From assembly GCF_009208585.1 (NCBI RefSeq), contig NZ_WFLN01000004.1, forward strand, positions 552,543-616,542: 64,000 nucleotides of DNA, given 5' to 3'. The position numbers and the translations under genes are program-made. The stretch comes from Fluviispira multicolorata (GTDB taxonomy: Bacteria > Bdellovibrionota_B > Oligoflexia > Silvanigrellales > Silvanigrellaceae). Positions 16,687 to 24,907 of the stretch are shown here, piece after piece; the stretch's first letter is position 1, and each line of letters starts with the position of its first letter. The notes under the pieces are model-generated. The model made no database searches, was not told where the DNA came from, and worked only from the letters and a program-made list of their open reading frames with translations.

Positions 16687-17410
16687 AAAAAGTAAACCTT
16701 TTAATAGGGTTTCTTAGCGTAAACCACAGAAATTTTCGCGAACGTTATTTTGTGTGAATCTAACGTCGGCTTAGCCACAGATAAAGGGTTGACGGTGAAC
16801 ACTCGTAAATACACATATTTGTCCATAATTCATTACCCAAAATGATAAAAACCAAGATTCCATTTTAATTGGACACAATGCGTCTGATATTAACATAAAA
16901 TACTGGATGATAATAGGGGGCTTAGGCGCTTTGAAGAGAAAATTGTTGGTACCGTCTACCATAAATACCCATTTTTGCCCTCATTTTTTGGACATAAAAA
17001 GTCTAGTAAATTCAAAACACAAAAAAAAGTACTCTTGATTGTAGTTAAAGATACTTATTTTTACTTTGAAATTTTCAGTGAATACTTTTCAAATTTTATT
17101 ATTTATGGTTATCTATTTCATTATTGTATATTTCAGATCAAACTGATATGCATTATAAGAAATAGTAATTATAATTAATAAAATTTAAATAATAGTTTAT
17201 ATTTTGCATTGGACCCCAATTCACCAAAACTCACAAGCAGGTTTTTCTCTCGCAACAGGTCGAAACCCCAATTAGAGTTGCTCGATATCTGAGTGATTGC
17301 AAAAACTAAATCTGAATTATTTTTGAAATTGAGTAATAATTTATTTGATATTTTAAAATTAATTTCAAAAGGAAATGCAATAGGTGACGATTTTAGAATT
17401 GAGATAATTA
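16687..17410. other. Intergenic region without a convincing gene
   Basis: Short open frames exist on both strands, for instance a minus-strand frame from 17429 to 17175 whose product has no recognisable motif. None has a ribosome site plus protein-like content that I can defend. The area is probably decayed DNA between mobile remnants. Confidence 0.4.
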
Positions 17411-17644
17411 GATGACAATAATTTCTCAATTAAATTTTTAGAACCCAAATATGCAACTGCATTATTGCTTAAAAAATTACGTAAAAATAAGTGTTTAACG
17501 CAGTCTAAAGTTGCGCTAGAATTAGGTTCGGAAATTAATTGTTATGTGCAGTATGAGGAAGGGAAATGTGAGCTATCATTAGGAAAATTTACAGATATAT
17601 TAAATGTATTGGGCTACGAATTGCAATTGACGTTGCAAAAATAA
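17411..17644 (+). pseudogene. Truncated XRE-type regulator or antitoxin
   Basis: The plus strand keeps a frame reading LLKKLRKNKCLTQSKVALEL followed by a Y-V-Q-Y-E-E-G-K-C-E-L-S-L-G-K-F box and a closing LNVLGYELQLTLQK. This is a typical small XRE helix-turn-helix with an antitoxin-like tail. No usable start codon exists in frame after the stop just upstream, so the 5' end is lost or shifted. No intact partner toxin follows; the next frame (17645 on) closes after 17 codons. Confidence 0.5.
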
Positions 17645-18038
17645 TGAGAATCAATTTCGAGTTAGGCTTCTTTTGCCAGTTTCTGATGCTTAAATAGAGT
17701 TATCATTTTTAAAACTTAAAGAGGGAGGGATGTTATTCTTAAAAAAGATGAATAAATAAAATCTTTTCCTTAATCCAAAGAATTTTTTCTCCATAATCTC
17801 TTGTAAAGTTGAAAACTAATAGCAAGGTCGTTAAATAAGTGCATAAAATTCATTTAAGAATTTAGATTATTTTGTTCACAGCTTAAATAAATTTTAAAGA
17901 TAATTATTTTAAAGTCTTTTCAAATTAATTCAAAGAGAAATTATTTGGCATTCATTTTGCTTAGCATCTTTATAGAAGGTATTCGCAAATGAATTTTATA
18001 TCATTTGCTTCAATTTTAACAATCAAACTTGGTTTTCT
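17645..18038. other. Intergenic region upstream of the zinc-finger gene
   Basis: This is AT-rich DNA with no coding content that I can support. It ends in the likely promoter of the next gene, which has only a weak ribosome site. Confidence 0.35.
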
Positions 18039-18866
18039 ATGAAATTTAAAATAAATTTTTTTTCTAGTTCAAATAAGTGCTGCTTATGTAAAGTCAACAT
18101 AAGTAATTTATTAGGAAAAATTAATAATTGTACAAATTGTGGAATTTTAGTGTGTAATATCTGTTGTAAATCAGTGATAAAAGGTATTCAATCCAAATAT
18201 AATAATTTAAATGAAAATAAAATCAGTGATTCCGTGCATGTGTGCAGAAAATGTATGACAGATCCAAATACATTATTTTTACATGATGATATTAAAAATT
18301 ATCGGAATAAAGAACTTATCAGGGAATTAAAAAATCTTATTATTGATATAAATAAAAATTTCCCTGTCTCATCATCTAGACAGTTTTATTTTAACTTATT
18401 TGATAATAATTTACATAAAGGAAAAGAACGAAGTCATTCAAGACAAACCCATGATTTACTTAGAAACTTTGAAAATACTTATTATGAAAATGAGAGTAAT
18501 AAAATTAAAGAAATAGAAAAAAATTATGCTCATTGTTTAAAGATATCAATTGCAAACTGTCATGAAATGGCACATTTCTGTCTTCTGTATTTTTATTATA
18601 AAGGAAAAAATAGAAAAATTAATTATAAATATACAGTTTTTAGCGCTCTCGATGCAGATCATGTCTTCTTTTGTATTCATGAAGATGATATAAAAAATTC
18701 TGGCATCATTTGTGATCCATGGTATAAATCTGTTTTTCTTTTTAAAAATCTGCCTGAATACTATGGAATTACAAAAGCAGAAGCATTACTTAGTGATAGT
18801 GATATTAAATCTCTAAATAGTTATTACACAAACTTAAGCCAAATCAGACCAAGAAGATTTATTTAA
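18039..18866 (+). CDS. FYVE-like zinc finger joined to a papain-like/transglutaminase-like domain
   Basis: The 275-residue protein opens with four C-x2-C pairs: C14/C17, C31/C34, C39/C42 and C69/C72. The local text (N-C-T-N-C-G-I-L-V-C-N-I-C-C-K-S, then V-H-V-C-R-K-C) follows the eukaryotic FYVE finger closely, but the basic R-H-H-C ligand motif is weakened to K-I-N-N-C. The C-terminal domain has the order Cys174 (in A-N-C-H-E-M-A-H), His208 (in D-A-D-H-V-F-F) and Asp226 (in I-C-D-P-W-Y). That is the catalytic triad layout of papain-like or transglutaminase-like enzymes. There is no signal peptide. A host-directed effector that binds endosomal membranes or ubiquitin-like targets is a reasonable inference, not proven. 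Its stop codon overlaps the convergent PIN gene. Confidence 0.65.
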   Translation: MKFKINFFSSSNKCCLCKVNISNLLGKINNCTNCGILVCNICCKSVIKGIQSKYNNLNENKISDSVHVCRKCMTDPNTLFLHDDIKNYRNKELIRELKNLIIDINKNFPVSSSRQFYFNLFDNNLHKGKERSHSRQTHDLLRNFENTYYENESNKIKEIEKNYAHCLKISIANCHEMAHFCLLYFYYKGKNRKINYKYTVFSALDADHVFFCIHEDDIKNSGIICDPWYKSVFLFKNLPEYYGITKAEALLSDSDIKSLNSYYTNLSQIRPRRFI

Positions 18867-19240
18867 ACTAACTCAACTAAATCAGAATATTTTTTAACTA
18901 ACGCATCTGCTGTAATTAATCTTAAAGGTTCAGACAGCGCCTGAGCAACTAGCATTCGATCAAATGGATCTCTGTGAATATCTGGCAACCCATTTAATGA
19001 TAGAATATGATCAAATTTTAACGGTAACTCAATAAAATTCGTCTTTTTAAATATGCTTTTTAAATCGTCTATTTCTATATCCAATTTTCCTAAATTCATT
19101 TTTATCATCATTTCCCAGACTGATACTGAGCTAATAAAGACCTCATCAGCATTATCAAGAATTTTGCGAGCTTTTTTTGATAGTTTATCTGAATCTTCCA
19201 AAATCCAAATTATTATTTGAGTGTCTAACAAAATCTTCAT
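18863..19240 (-). CDS. PIN-domain toxin (VapC-like)
   Basis: This 125-residue PIN-domain ribonuclease begins MKILLDTQIIIWIL, giving the first Asp (D6) in the L-L-D-T box. The SSVSVWEM segment supplies the conserved Glu, and DIHRDPFDRMLVAQA supplies the later acidic residues. LITADALVKKY ends the domain. PIN toxins of this D-T-x-x-x-x-W type usually pair with Phd/YefM antitoxins, as seen here with a four-base overlap. All metal-binding acids appear present. The 3' end overlaps the convergent zinc-finger gene by four bases. Confidence 0.85.
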   Translation of the reverse strand: MKILLDTQIIIWILEDSDKLSKKARKILDNADEVFISSVSVWEMMIKMNLGKLDIEIDDLKSIFKKTNFIELPLKFDHILSLNGLPDIHRDPFDRMLVAQALSEPLRLITADALVKKYSDLVELV

Positions 19241-19479
19241 TTATGATCACCATAAAACATGTTATTAATTTCATCACATGGCGCATCAAAATCATCAGAA
19301 ATTTTAATTTTTCCCTTCATTAATCCGTAAACTATTTTGTGCTTTTCTTTTTTAATTGGTTCCACCGTTACTAGTGGTTTTCCAGCTTTAGCTATAATAA
19401 ACCCGACCCCGTCGGTTATAGCGTCCTCAATCAATCTGGATAAATTTGTTTTTGCTTCATGCATATTAATTACGTGCAT
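19237..19479 (-). CDS. Phd/YefM-family antitoxin
   Basis: The 80-residue protein has the Phd N-terminal DNA-binding fold (HVINMHEAKTNLSRLIEDA, then FIIAKAGKPLVTVEPI). The acidic C-terminal tail (ISDDFDAPCDEINNMF) would wrap the PIN toxin. The gene starts the operon, with a ggag site before the ATG, and overlaps the toxin start by four bases. An 8-bp palindrome (taagctta, 19513-19520) in the promoter region could be an operator half. Confidence 0.85.
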   Translation of the reverse strand: MHVINMHEAKTNLSRLIEDAITDGVGFIIAKAGKPLVTVEPIKKEKHKIVYGLMKGKIKISDDFDAPCDEINNMFYGDHK

Positions 19480-19650
19480 ATCATATATCTCCTGCTGACC
19501 TATCGGCTAAACTAAGCTTAGCTTAAATTGAAATAAAAGGCAAGACTCTTTTAGTATATGCAAAAAAAATAAGCTAATAGCTCAATACTAGATTCATTCA
19601 TCAAATAATGGGACTTAGTGTGCAAAACTCCATTTTAAGTAAAATTTCAA

Positions 19651-19688
19651 TTTTTAGCTATTTTAATCTCATTCTCTTTGGAATATTT
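19651..19688 (+). repeat. Dispersed island repeat, copy 2
   Basis: This copy reads tttttagctattttaatctc followed by attctctttggaat and then diverges. It lies in the 0.35-kb gap between the Phd gene and the acyltransferase; nothing else was recognised in that gap apart from copy 3. Confidence 0.45.
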
Positions 19689-19730
19689 AATGAAAAAATA
19701 TTATTTTAATCAATTAGTTTCATGATATTA

Positions 19731-19768
19731 TTTGATTAAGTTTCACTCTCTTTGTGAAATGACAGTCA
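19731..19768 (+). repeat. Dispersed island repeat, copy 3
   Basis: This copy reads tttgattaagtttcactctc followed by tttgtgaaatgacagtca. It keeps the gaaatgacag core seen in copy 1. Confidence 0.45.
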
Positions 19769-19833
19769 CCATTAATACTTTTATTGTATATTAATAATGC
19801 AAAAATAAGATCATCATCAAGAGGTTTAATCTT

Positions 19834-20916
19834 ATGCATATACATAAAAGAATATCTTCAATCGATGCTTTGCGTGGCCTCACCGTAGCAGCAATGCTCC
19901 TAGTTAATGATGCGGGAGATTGGGATCATGTTTATCCTTGGCTAGAGCATTCAGAATGGAATGGTTGTACGCCAGCAGATTTCATTTTTCCTTTTTTTCT
20001 ATTGATCGTCGGTGTGTCGATACAATTGGCATTAGGACCAAAGGCGGAGAATGCGTTGTTAGCAGCTGAGCGAAAAGCACTGGTGAAGGCCGTTATCTGG
20101 CGCGGCGCCCGAATTTTCTTATTAGGTCTCCTTTTGCATCTGCTTGCTGCATTCATGATTGATGGTCAGGTATTTCGTTTATTGGGAGTATTGCAACGAA
20201 TTGGTGTGTGTTTCGCTGCAGCAGGCATGATAACAATTTATATGAAACAGGCATTTTTACAATATGTGTTGTTTGCTACAATATTGCTCGGATATTGGGG
20301 ATTGCTGCAATTTTCAGGGGGTTATGCTCCGAACATCAATCTGGCTGACCGCATTGACACAGCAGTGCTTGGGCGACTGTCTTACACATTTGATCCAATA
20401 ACAGCACTCGCGCACGATCCAGAAGGAATTTTATCGACATTACCTTCCTTCGCAACCGTAATCCTGGGCTTACGTGCTGGTGCATTATTACGAAAAGGAC
20501 ATACTTTGCGTTTGATTTTAATTGGGTTTATAATGATGGCAGTAGGCTATGTCTGGTCGCATTGGGTACCTTTGAATAAACAATTATGGACATCGTCATT
20601 TGTCTGTTGGACTGGCGGTGCGGCATTGCTATCAATCGGGATTTTTCATTATTTGATTGATATACGCAGTTGGCCAGCGATCGGAAGGAGTTTTGGAGTG
20701 AATGCCATTACTGCTTATGCTGGCTCTTGGATCGCAGTTTGTCTACTATCTTGGTTAAACATAATGAATCCATTATATTTCCATTGGTTTTCTGAGCCTC
20801 TGACAGCGCAATTTAGTGCGGAATTCGCATCATTTGCTTTTTCACTGACATTTACATGTCTTTTTGGAATAGCGATGTGGTTTTGTAATTTGCTCGGTTG
20901 GCGGGTTGTAATTTGA
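19834..20916 (+). CDS. Membrane acyltransferase of the HGSNAT/DUF5009 type
   Basis: The protein has 360 residues and about ten membrane segments. The start SSIDALRGLTVAAMLLVN and the box H-S-E-W-N-G-C-T-P-A-D-F-I-F-P-F-F-L (His at about residue 38) are the hallmark of heparan-alpha-glucosaminide N-acetyltransferase-like proteins, which pass acetyl groups across the membrane to sugars. GVLQRIGVCFA is a further family motif. Codon use is clearly more GC-rich than in neighbouring genes, suggesting transfer from another lineage. The C-terminus (LLGWRVVI) may be slightly short. It stands alone with dispersed repeat copies on either side. Confidence 0.8.
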   Translation: MHIHKRISSIDALRGLTVAAMLLVNDAGDWDHVYPWLEHSEWNGCTPADFIFPFFLLIVGVSIQLALGPKAENALLAAERKALVKAVIWRGARIFLLGLLLHLLAAFMIDGQVFRLLGVLQRIGVCFAAAGMITIYMKQAFLQYVLFATILLGYWGLLQFSGGYAPNINLADRIDTAVLGRLSYTFDPITALAHDPEGILSTLPSFATVILGLRAGALLRKGHTLRLILIGFIMMAVGYVWSHWVPLNKQLWTSSFVCWTGGAALLSIGIFHYLIDIRSWPAIGRSFGVNAITAYAGSWIAVCLLSWLNIMNPLYFHWFSEPLTAQFSAEFASFAFSLTFTCLFGIAMWFCNLLGWRVVI

Positions 20917-20980
20917 AAGATTGACCACACTTCCAATTCACATTTCTTAAATTCATCAAGAAATGGAATTAGGAAGATTC

Positions 20981-21020
20981 TTTAGATACTTTAATTTCTT
21001 CTTCTTTGGGAAATGTCAGG
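20981..21020 (+). repeat. Dispersed island repeat, copy 4
   Basis: This copy reads tttagatactttaatttctt followed by cttctttgggaaatgtcagg, close to copy 1. It lies just after the acyltransferase gene, so copies 3 and 4 bracket that gene. Confidence 0.5.
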
Positions 21021-21113
21021 GAGGGAATTTTAGTAAGTGAACTGAAGGGTGACAATTTGTTTCTATTTTAAAAAAGTTTATATGGGCGCGGAATTGTTTT
21101 ATTTGAAAACTTA

Positions 21114-21168
21114 ATATGGTAAGCGGTAAGGATCTGCGCGCCGTGAGGCACGCAGATCCTTACCATAT
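21114..21168. repeat. Nested GC-containing palindrome
   Basis: Arms ggtaaggatctgcg (21125-21138) and cgcagatccttacc (21151-21164) pair perfectly around a 12-base loop. An outer pair, atatggtaag (21114-21123) and cttaccatat (21159-21168), overlaps the same right arm, giving two alternative folds. No T-run follows, so an ordinary terminator is unlikely. A regulator or recombinase site, or a mobile-element end, fits better. Confidence 0.65.
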
Positions 21169-21372
21169 ACCTAGAAAATACTACTCTAGATTATTTTTGG
21201 TTTAAAAAAAATAATATTAAAAGAAATAAAAACTCTGATTTTTGGAGAAGATAAGTAAATTTATATGAGAAAATATTCAAAATAAATCAATTTAAAATAA
21301 TTTTATTTATCTATTTTTATATTATTTACTTTGGGATTAATTCCATCGTCTTCAGGTAAAGATAATTAATTT

Positions 21373-21428
21373 ATTAACAAATAAACCAATTATCTTTAAT
21401 TGATTTGTTAATATACCAATTATTTTAA
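21373..21428. promoter_or_regulatory. Possible operator upstream of the PI-PLC gene
   Basis: An inverted pair attaacaaat (21373-21382) and atttgttaat (21403-21412) is interleaved with a direct pair accaattatctttaa and accaattattttaa (from 21385 and 21415). The cluster ends about 90 bases before the phospholipase start. It resembles a regulator binding array but may be chance in AT-rich DNA. Confidence 0.3.
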
Positions 21429-21519
21429 ATATCGTTACTCAATATATATTTAGTATCCATTTGCATTAAAAATTGTAATACGTAATAATTTTATAAAATC
21501 ACCCAATATAGGAGTTACC

Positions 21520-22908
21520 ATGAAAATAAAGTTATTAACCTTCTTATTTCTTCTTTTTTTCTCAGGAAAAACTTTTGCAGGGCAAGGTGCGTTTCTGTCT
21601 TTTCAAAATCACTATGATCCTGAACTGGATAGAAATAAAGGAATTAATTATTCACCAGCAAATGTGAAATGTTTGAATGGTTTAAATCTAGCTGGCAATA
21701 ATTTTCTCACAAATGTGTTGGGGTATTATATTGAAACAGATACTCAACTTGGAAACGGATGTCTATTTTTAGGAGTTGTCCCTCTCGATATTGTTGTAAA
21801 AGATTTTCAAGAAACGATAGCAACATATCATGTAAATTTAAGTTTAAATCAACTATTAACAGGTGGATTAACCTCCCTAAACTCAAAATACTGGAGTCAT
21901 GGTGATTATATGAGTCATGGCGTATCTATTTTAGGGATGAGAAACACTCAAGATAGAATTATGATCAGTGCAGCAAAGAAAGAAACTGTAACGAGTTGGA
22001 TGGGGCAAATTTACAATGTAATTAAAGATAGGCCCATTAATCAATTAATGATTCCTGGAAGCCATGATTCCGGTACCTATGACTTAGGTGATAAGATATC
22101 TCCTGACTCCACTTTGCCAGCAATAATAAGTGGTGCTCAAATTAACAGTTTAGCAAGAACTCAGTATTATTCTATTGCGGAACAGCTTGATAGAGGAGTT
22201 AGATATTTAGACATTCGTTTATGCTCTGATGGCTCTAATTTATTAGTTTGCCATAGTGTATTTGCGAATACGTTAACTATCGAATCTATCTTTGAACAAG
22301 TAAAGAATTTTTTAGATCAACCTGTTAATAAAAATGAAGTGGTTATTGTTGACATTCAAGCAGTGCAAAATTGGGATAATTTTTCTCCTAATATAAAGTA
22401 TAAAATTCAAACTGCATTAATGAAATATTTAGGAAATTATGTAGCACAACCCAGACAATTCTCTCCTGAAAGTCACTTTGGAGATTTTGTACAAAGTGGT
22501 AAACGAGCAATTGTTTTGCAATATCATCCAACAACAAGTTTAATCTGGGAAAGATCAAATTATATGTGTGGACTTTGGGCTAATTCAGATAATCCTGATA
22601 AGATTTGGGAGTACTTTCAAAGCAATATAGAGAATCGATCTAACGTTTGCAGCAATAATAAATTTATGCAGAGTCAATTAGTTTATACCATTCAAGGCGC
22701 TACAATTGACAATGTGCTAGGAAATTCATTAAGAGATATTGTTGGTCCAACCAAATATAATTATTTATTAAAGTTAAATAATAATTATTTATTATCAACT
22801 TCTATGAGAAAAAATGCAAATATTGTTATTGAAGATTTTACTTCAGGATTTGATTTGGCATTAATGGCAAAATGGCTTAATTGGTCAAAGAAGTTTTTTC
22901 ATGATTAA
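21520..22908 (+). CDS. Secreted PI-PLC-like phosphodiesterase
   Basis: The protein has 462 residues with a clear signal peptide (residues 1-20, ending KTFA). Residues 1-155 are an unassigned N-terminal domain. The phosphatidylinositol-specific phospholipase C X-domain begins near 165: His182 in I-P-G-S-H-D-S-G-T, Asp231/Arg233 in Y-L-D-I-R, and His245 in L-V-C-H-S, matching the two catalytic histidines. VVIVDIQAV and RAIVLQYHP form later barrel strands. Such enzymes cleave phosphatidylinositol or GPI anchors and are common secreted factors of host-associated bacteria. An atataggag site precedes the ATG. It stands as a single gene. Confidence 0.85.
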   Translation: MKIKLLTFLFLLFFSGKTFAGQGAFLSFQNHYDPELDRNKGINYSPANVKCLNGLNLAGNNFLTNVLGYYIETDTQLGNGCLFLGVVPLDIVVKDFQETIATYHVNLSLNQLLTGGLTSLNSKYWSHGDYMSHGVSILGMRNTQDRIMISAAKKETVTSWMGQIYNVIKDRPINQLMIPGSHDSGTYDLGDKISPDSTLPAIISGAQINSLARTQYYSIAEQLDRGVRYLDIRLCSDGSNLLVCHSVFANTLTIESIFEQVKNFLDQPVNKNEVVIVDIQAVQNWDNFSPNIKYKIQTALMKYLGNYVAQPRQFSPESHFGDFVQSGKRAIVLQYHPTTSLIWERSNYMCGLWANSDNPDKIWEYFQSNIENRSNVCSNNKFMQSQLVYTIQGATIDNVLGNSLRDIVGPTKYNYLLKLNNNYLLSTSMRKNANIVIEDFTSGFDLALMAKWLNWSKKFFHD

Positions 22909-22991
22909 TATATTCGGTTCTGAAGTAAAAAATGGACGAATTTTTAGATTCAAAACTTAACAATTTTTCATCTACACTAAATCCAAATTTA

Positions 22992-23013
22992 AATATGATT
23001 TTTTAATCATATT
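22992..23013. terminator. AT-rich hairpin after the PI-PLC gene
   Basis: aatatgatt and aatcatatt pair around a tttt loop, 84 bases after the stop. The stem has little GC and no long T-tail, so it is at best a weak terminator. The rest of the gap to 23277 holds no gene. Confidence 0.35.
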
Positions 23014-23192
23014 ATAAGATCTTTGCTAAATCTCACTCTTAACGACCCTAATTATCATTAGTTTCAAAATCTTTATGATATTTTTAAGGTTCTTTACAAA
23101 TTCTATTCTTAAAAAATTATGATTTACCAGTGTTAATAAAGCTATAAACAGTTACTTATCGTGTTGCTTAATAATTTTTATTAAACTAATCG

Positions 23193-23220
23193 AATTTTTA
23201 TATTATATGATATAAAAATT
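23193..23220. promoter_or_regulatory. 11-bp inverted repeat upstream of the flavin reductase
   Basis: aatttttatat (23193-23203) and atataaaaatt (23210-23220) are exact complements with a six-base loop. They lie 58 bases before the reductase start, within reach of its promoter. This could be a regulator site such as those used by electrophile-sensing repressors of old-yellow-enzyme genes. Confidence 0.35.
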
Positions 23221-23277
23221 CTTTGCTCGATCAGATTGTTTTCGATGCTAAAATTTAAAGACTAATGAGGAGACTTT

Positions 23278-24369
23278 ATGTCTATTTTATTTGAGCCTAT
23301 CAAAATAGGCGACTTATCTCTTAACAATCGAATTATTTTAGCTCCTTTGACACGTTGCAGAGCAGATTATCAAAGAGTGCCAAATAATTTGATTAAAAAA
23401 TATTATTCTCAAAGAGTTTCATTTGGAATGATTATTTCTGAAGCTACATCAGTTGACTTACTTGGCGTCGGATATCCAAGAACTCCAGGTATTTGGAATG
23501 AAGATCAAGTGAAATCTTGGAGAAATATTACGGATGCCGTCCATGAAAAAGGCGGAACAATCTTAATGCAACTGTGGCACGTTGGAAGAATTTCCGATCC
23601 AATTTATATAGGACAAGTTCCGATTGGACCAAGTGCCATCGCCGCAAAACATAAAGTTTCTTTAGTCCACCCTGAAAAATTTTACGAAACTCCACGTGAA
23701 GTTACTTTAGCAGAAATAAAGCAACTTGTAGAACATTTTAGAAATGGAGCTAAAAATGCAAAAAAGGCAGGATTTGATGGAGTTGAATTACATGGAGCAA
23801 ACGGATATTTATTGGATCAATTTTTGCAATCCAATTCAAATATTCGAAAAGATCAATATGGCGGCTCAATAGAAAATAGAGCAAAATTTCCATTAGAAGT
23901 TGTAGATGCCGTTATTGATGTTTGGGGTCCAGGTAGAGTTGGATACCACATTTCTCCAAGAGGAGATATATTAGACGTTAATGACGAGAATCCTCTTGCA
24001 GCATTTAGTTACTTTGTTTCTGAATTATCAAAACGAAATCTTGCATTTATATGTGCACGTGAATATGAAGCTAAAGATAGTATATCTCCAAAATTAAAAA
24101 GTCTTTTTTCAGGTAAATTTATATTAAATGAAGGATTTACAAAAGAATCGGGAAATAATGCAATTCTTAATGGAAATGCAGATGCTATTGCATTTGGTCA
24201 ATTATCAATTTCCAATCCAGATTTAGTACAAAAATTTAAAATGAACGAAAAATTAAATCAACCTAATCCGAAATATTTTTATAATGAGCATAAATATTTA
24301 TTTGATTTAGCTGAGCCTATTTCTGAAAAAGGTTATTACGAGATAGATAAAATAGGATATACGGAATAG
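23278..24369 (+). CDS. Old-yellow-enzyme family NADH:flavin oxidoreductase
   Basis: This 363-residue TIM-barrel flavoprotein resembles NemA/xenobiotic reductases. Landmarks are MSILFEPIKIGDLSLNNRII at the start, LAPLTRCRAD, QLWHVGRIS, FDGVELHGANGYLLDQFLQS carrying the substrate-binding H-x-x-N, and YGGSIENRAKF. FMN-dependent reduction of activated double bonds or nitro groups with NAD(P)H is the family role, usually in detoxification. GDADAIAFGQ-like text near residue 305 (GNADAIAFGQLSISNPD) binds phosphate of FMN. A gag-gag site precedes the ATG. It is the only gene of its unit. Confidence 0.9.
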   Translation: MSILFEPIKIGDLSLNNRIILAPLTRCRADYQRVPNNLIKKYYSQRVSFGMIISEATSVDLLGVGYPRTPGIWNEDQVKSWRNITDAVHEKGGTILMQLWHVGRISDPIYIGQVPIGPSAIAAKHKVSLVHPEKFYETPREVTLAEIKQLVEHFRNGAKNAKKAGFDGVELHGANGYLLDQFLQSNSNIRKDQYGGSIENRAKFPLEVVDAVIDVWGPGRVGYHISPRGDILDVNDENPLAAFSYFVSELSKRNLAFICAREYEAKDSISPKLKSLFSGKFILNEGFTKESGNNAILNGNADAIAFGQLSISNPDLVQKFKMNEKLNQPNPKYFYNEHKYLFDLAEPISEKGYYEIDKIGYTE

Positions 24370-24432
24370 GGACATTTATATGAGATAATAATAAAAACTT
24401 AAAAAATATAGTAAAAAATACTTATTACCAGC

Positions 24433-24588
24433 CTATTTATTTAATTCTTTCTCGTAATCACTTTCTAATAGCTTCATATGACGCAAATTAATCTTTTCAA
24501 AAGAATTATCTGAAGGATGGAATAAGTTCAAAGATTTATCTCTAATAATAGATCTATAGCTTTTATTTGCAGGTTTCATTCCCCACAT
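24433..24588 (-). CDS. Possible small protein (51 residues)
   Basis: A minus-strand frame from ATG 24586-24588 to TAG 24433-24435 gives a charged 51-residue product beginning MWGMKPANKSYRSIIRDKSL and ending LLESDYEKELNK. Composition is protein-like, but no clear ribosome site is visible and the frame runs open slightly upstream. It may be the 3' end of a decayed gene. The rest of 24370-24907 shows nothing else I can support. Confidence 0.3.
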   Translation of the reverse strand: MWGMKPANKSYRSIIRDKSLNLFHPSDNSFEKINLRHMKLLESDYEKELNK

Positions 24589-24907
24589 ATTATTATAAAT
24601 GGCTAAGGTATATATGAATGGTTAATTTATTTTCTCAACATAATACAATATTAATTGTCACTGTCGCAAGAATTTATATTAACACCCATCCATTGATATT
24701 TTGCTTATCCCTTAAGCTACAGACATGTTGTATTATTTAAAATTGTTTTTAATAAAAAAAATAAAATTATTTTAATGATTAACTTCTATTTTATTGACAA
24801 ATATTTTTTTTATTTTTATAAATGTTTTGTCAATACTATTAATGGAGCCTCCATGTGAGTCTACCTGGCAAACGATAATGAGTTTTCATTTGACCGCCTA
24901 AACTTGG

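Noticed and set aside
16771..17429. Two small minus-strand open frames (to 16962 and to 17429)
   Set aside because: No ribosome site, family motif or conserved composition; probably chance frames in decayed DNA.
19932..20936. Minus-strand frames inside the acyltransferase gene
   Set aside because: Shadows of a clear plus-strand membrane protein with full family motifs.
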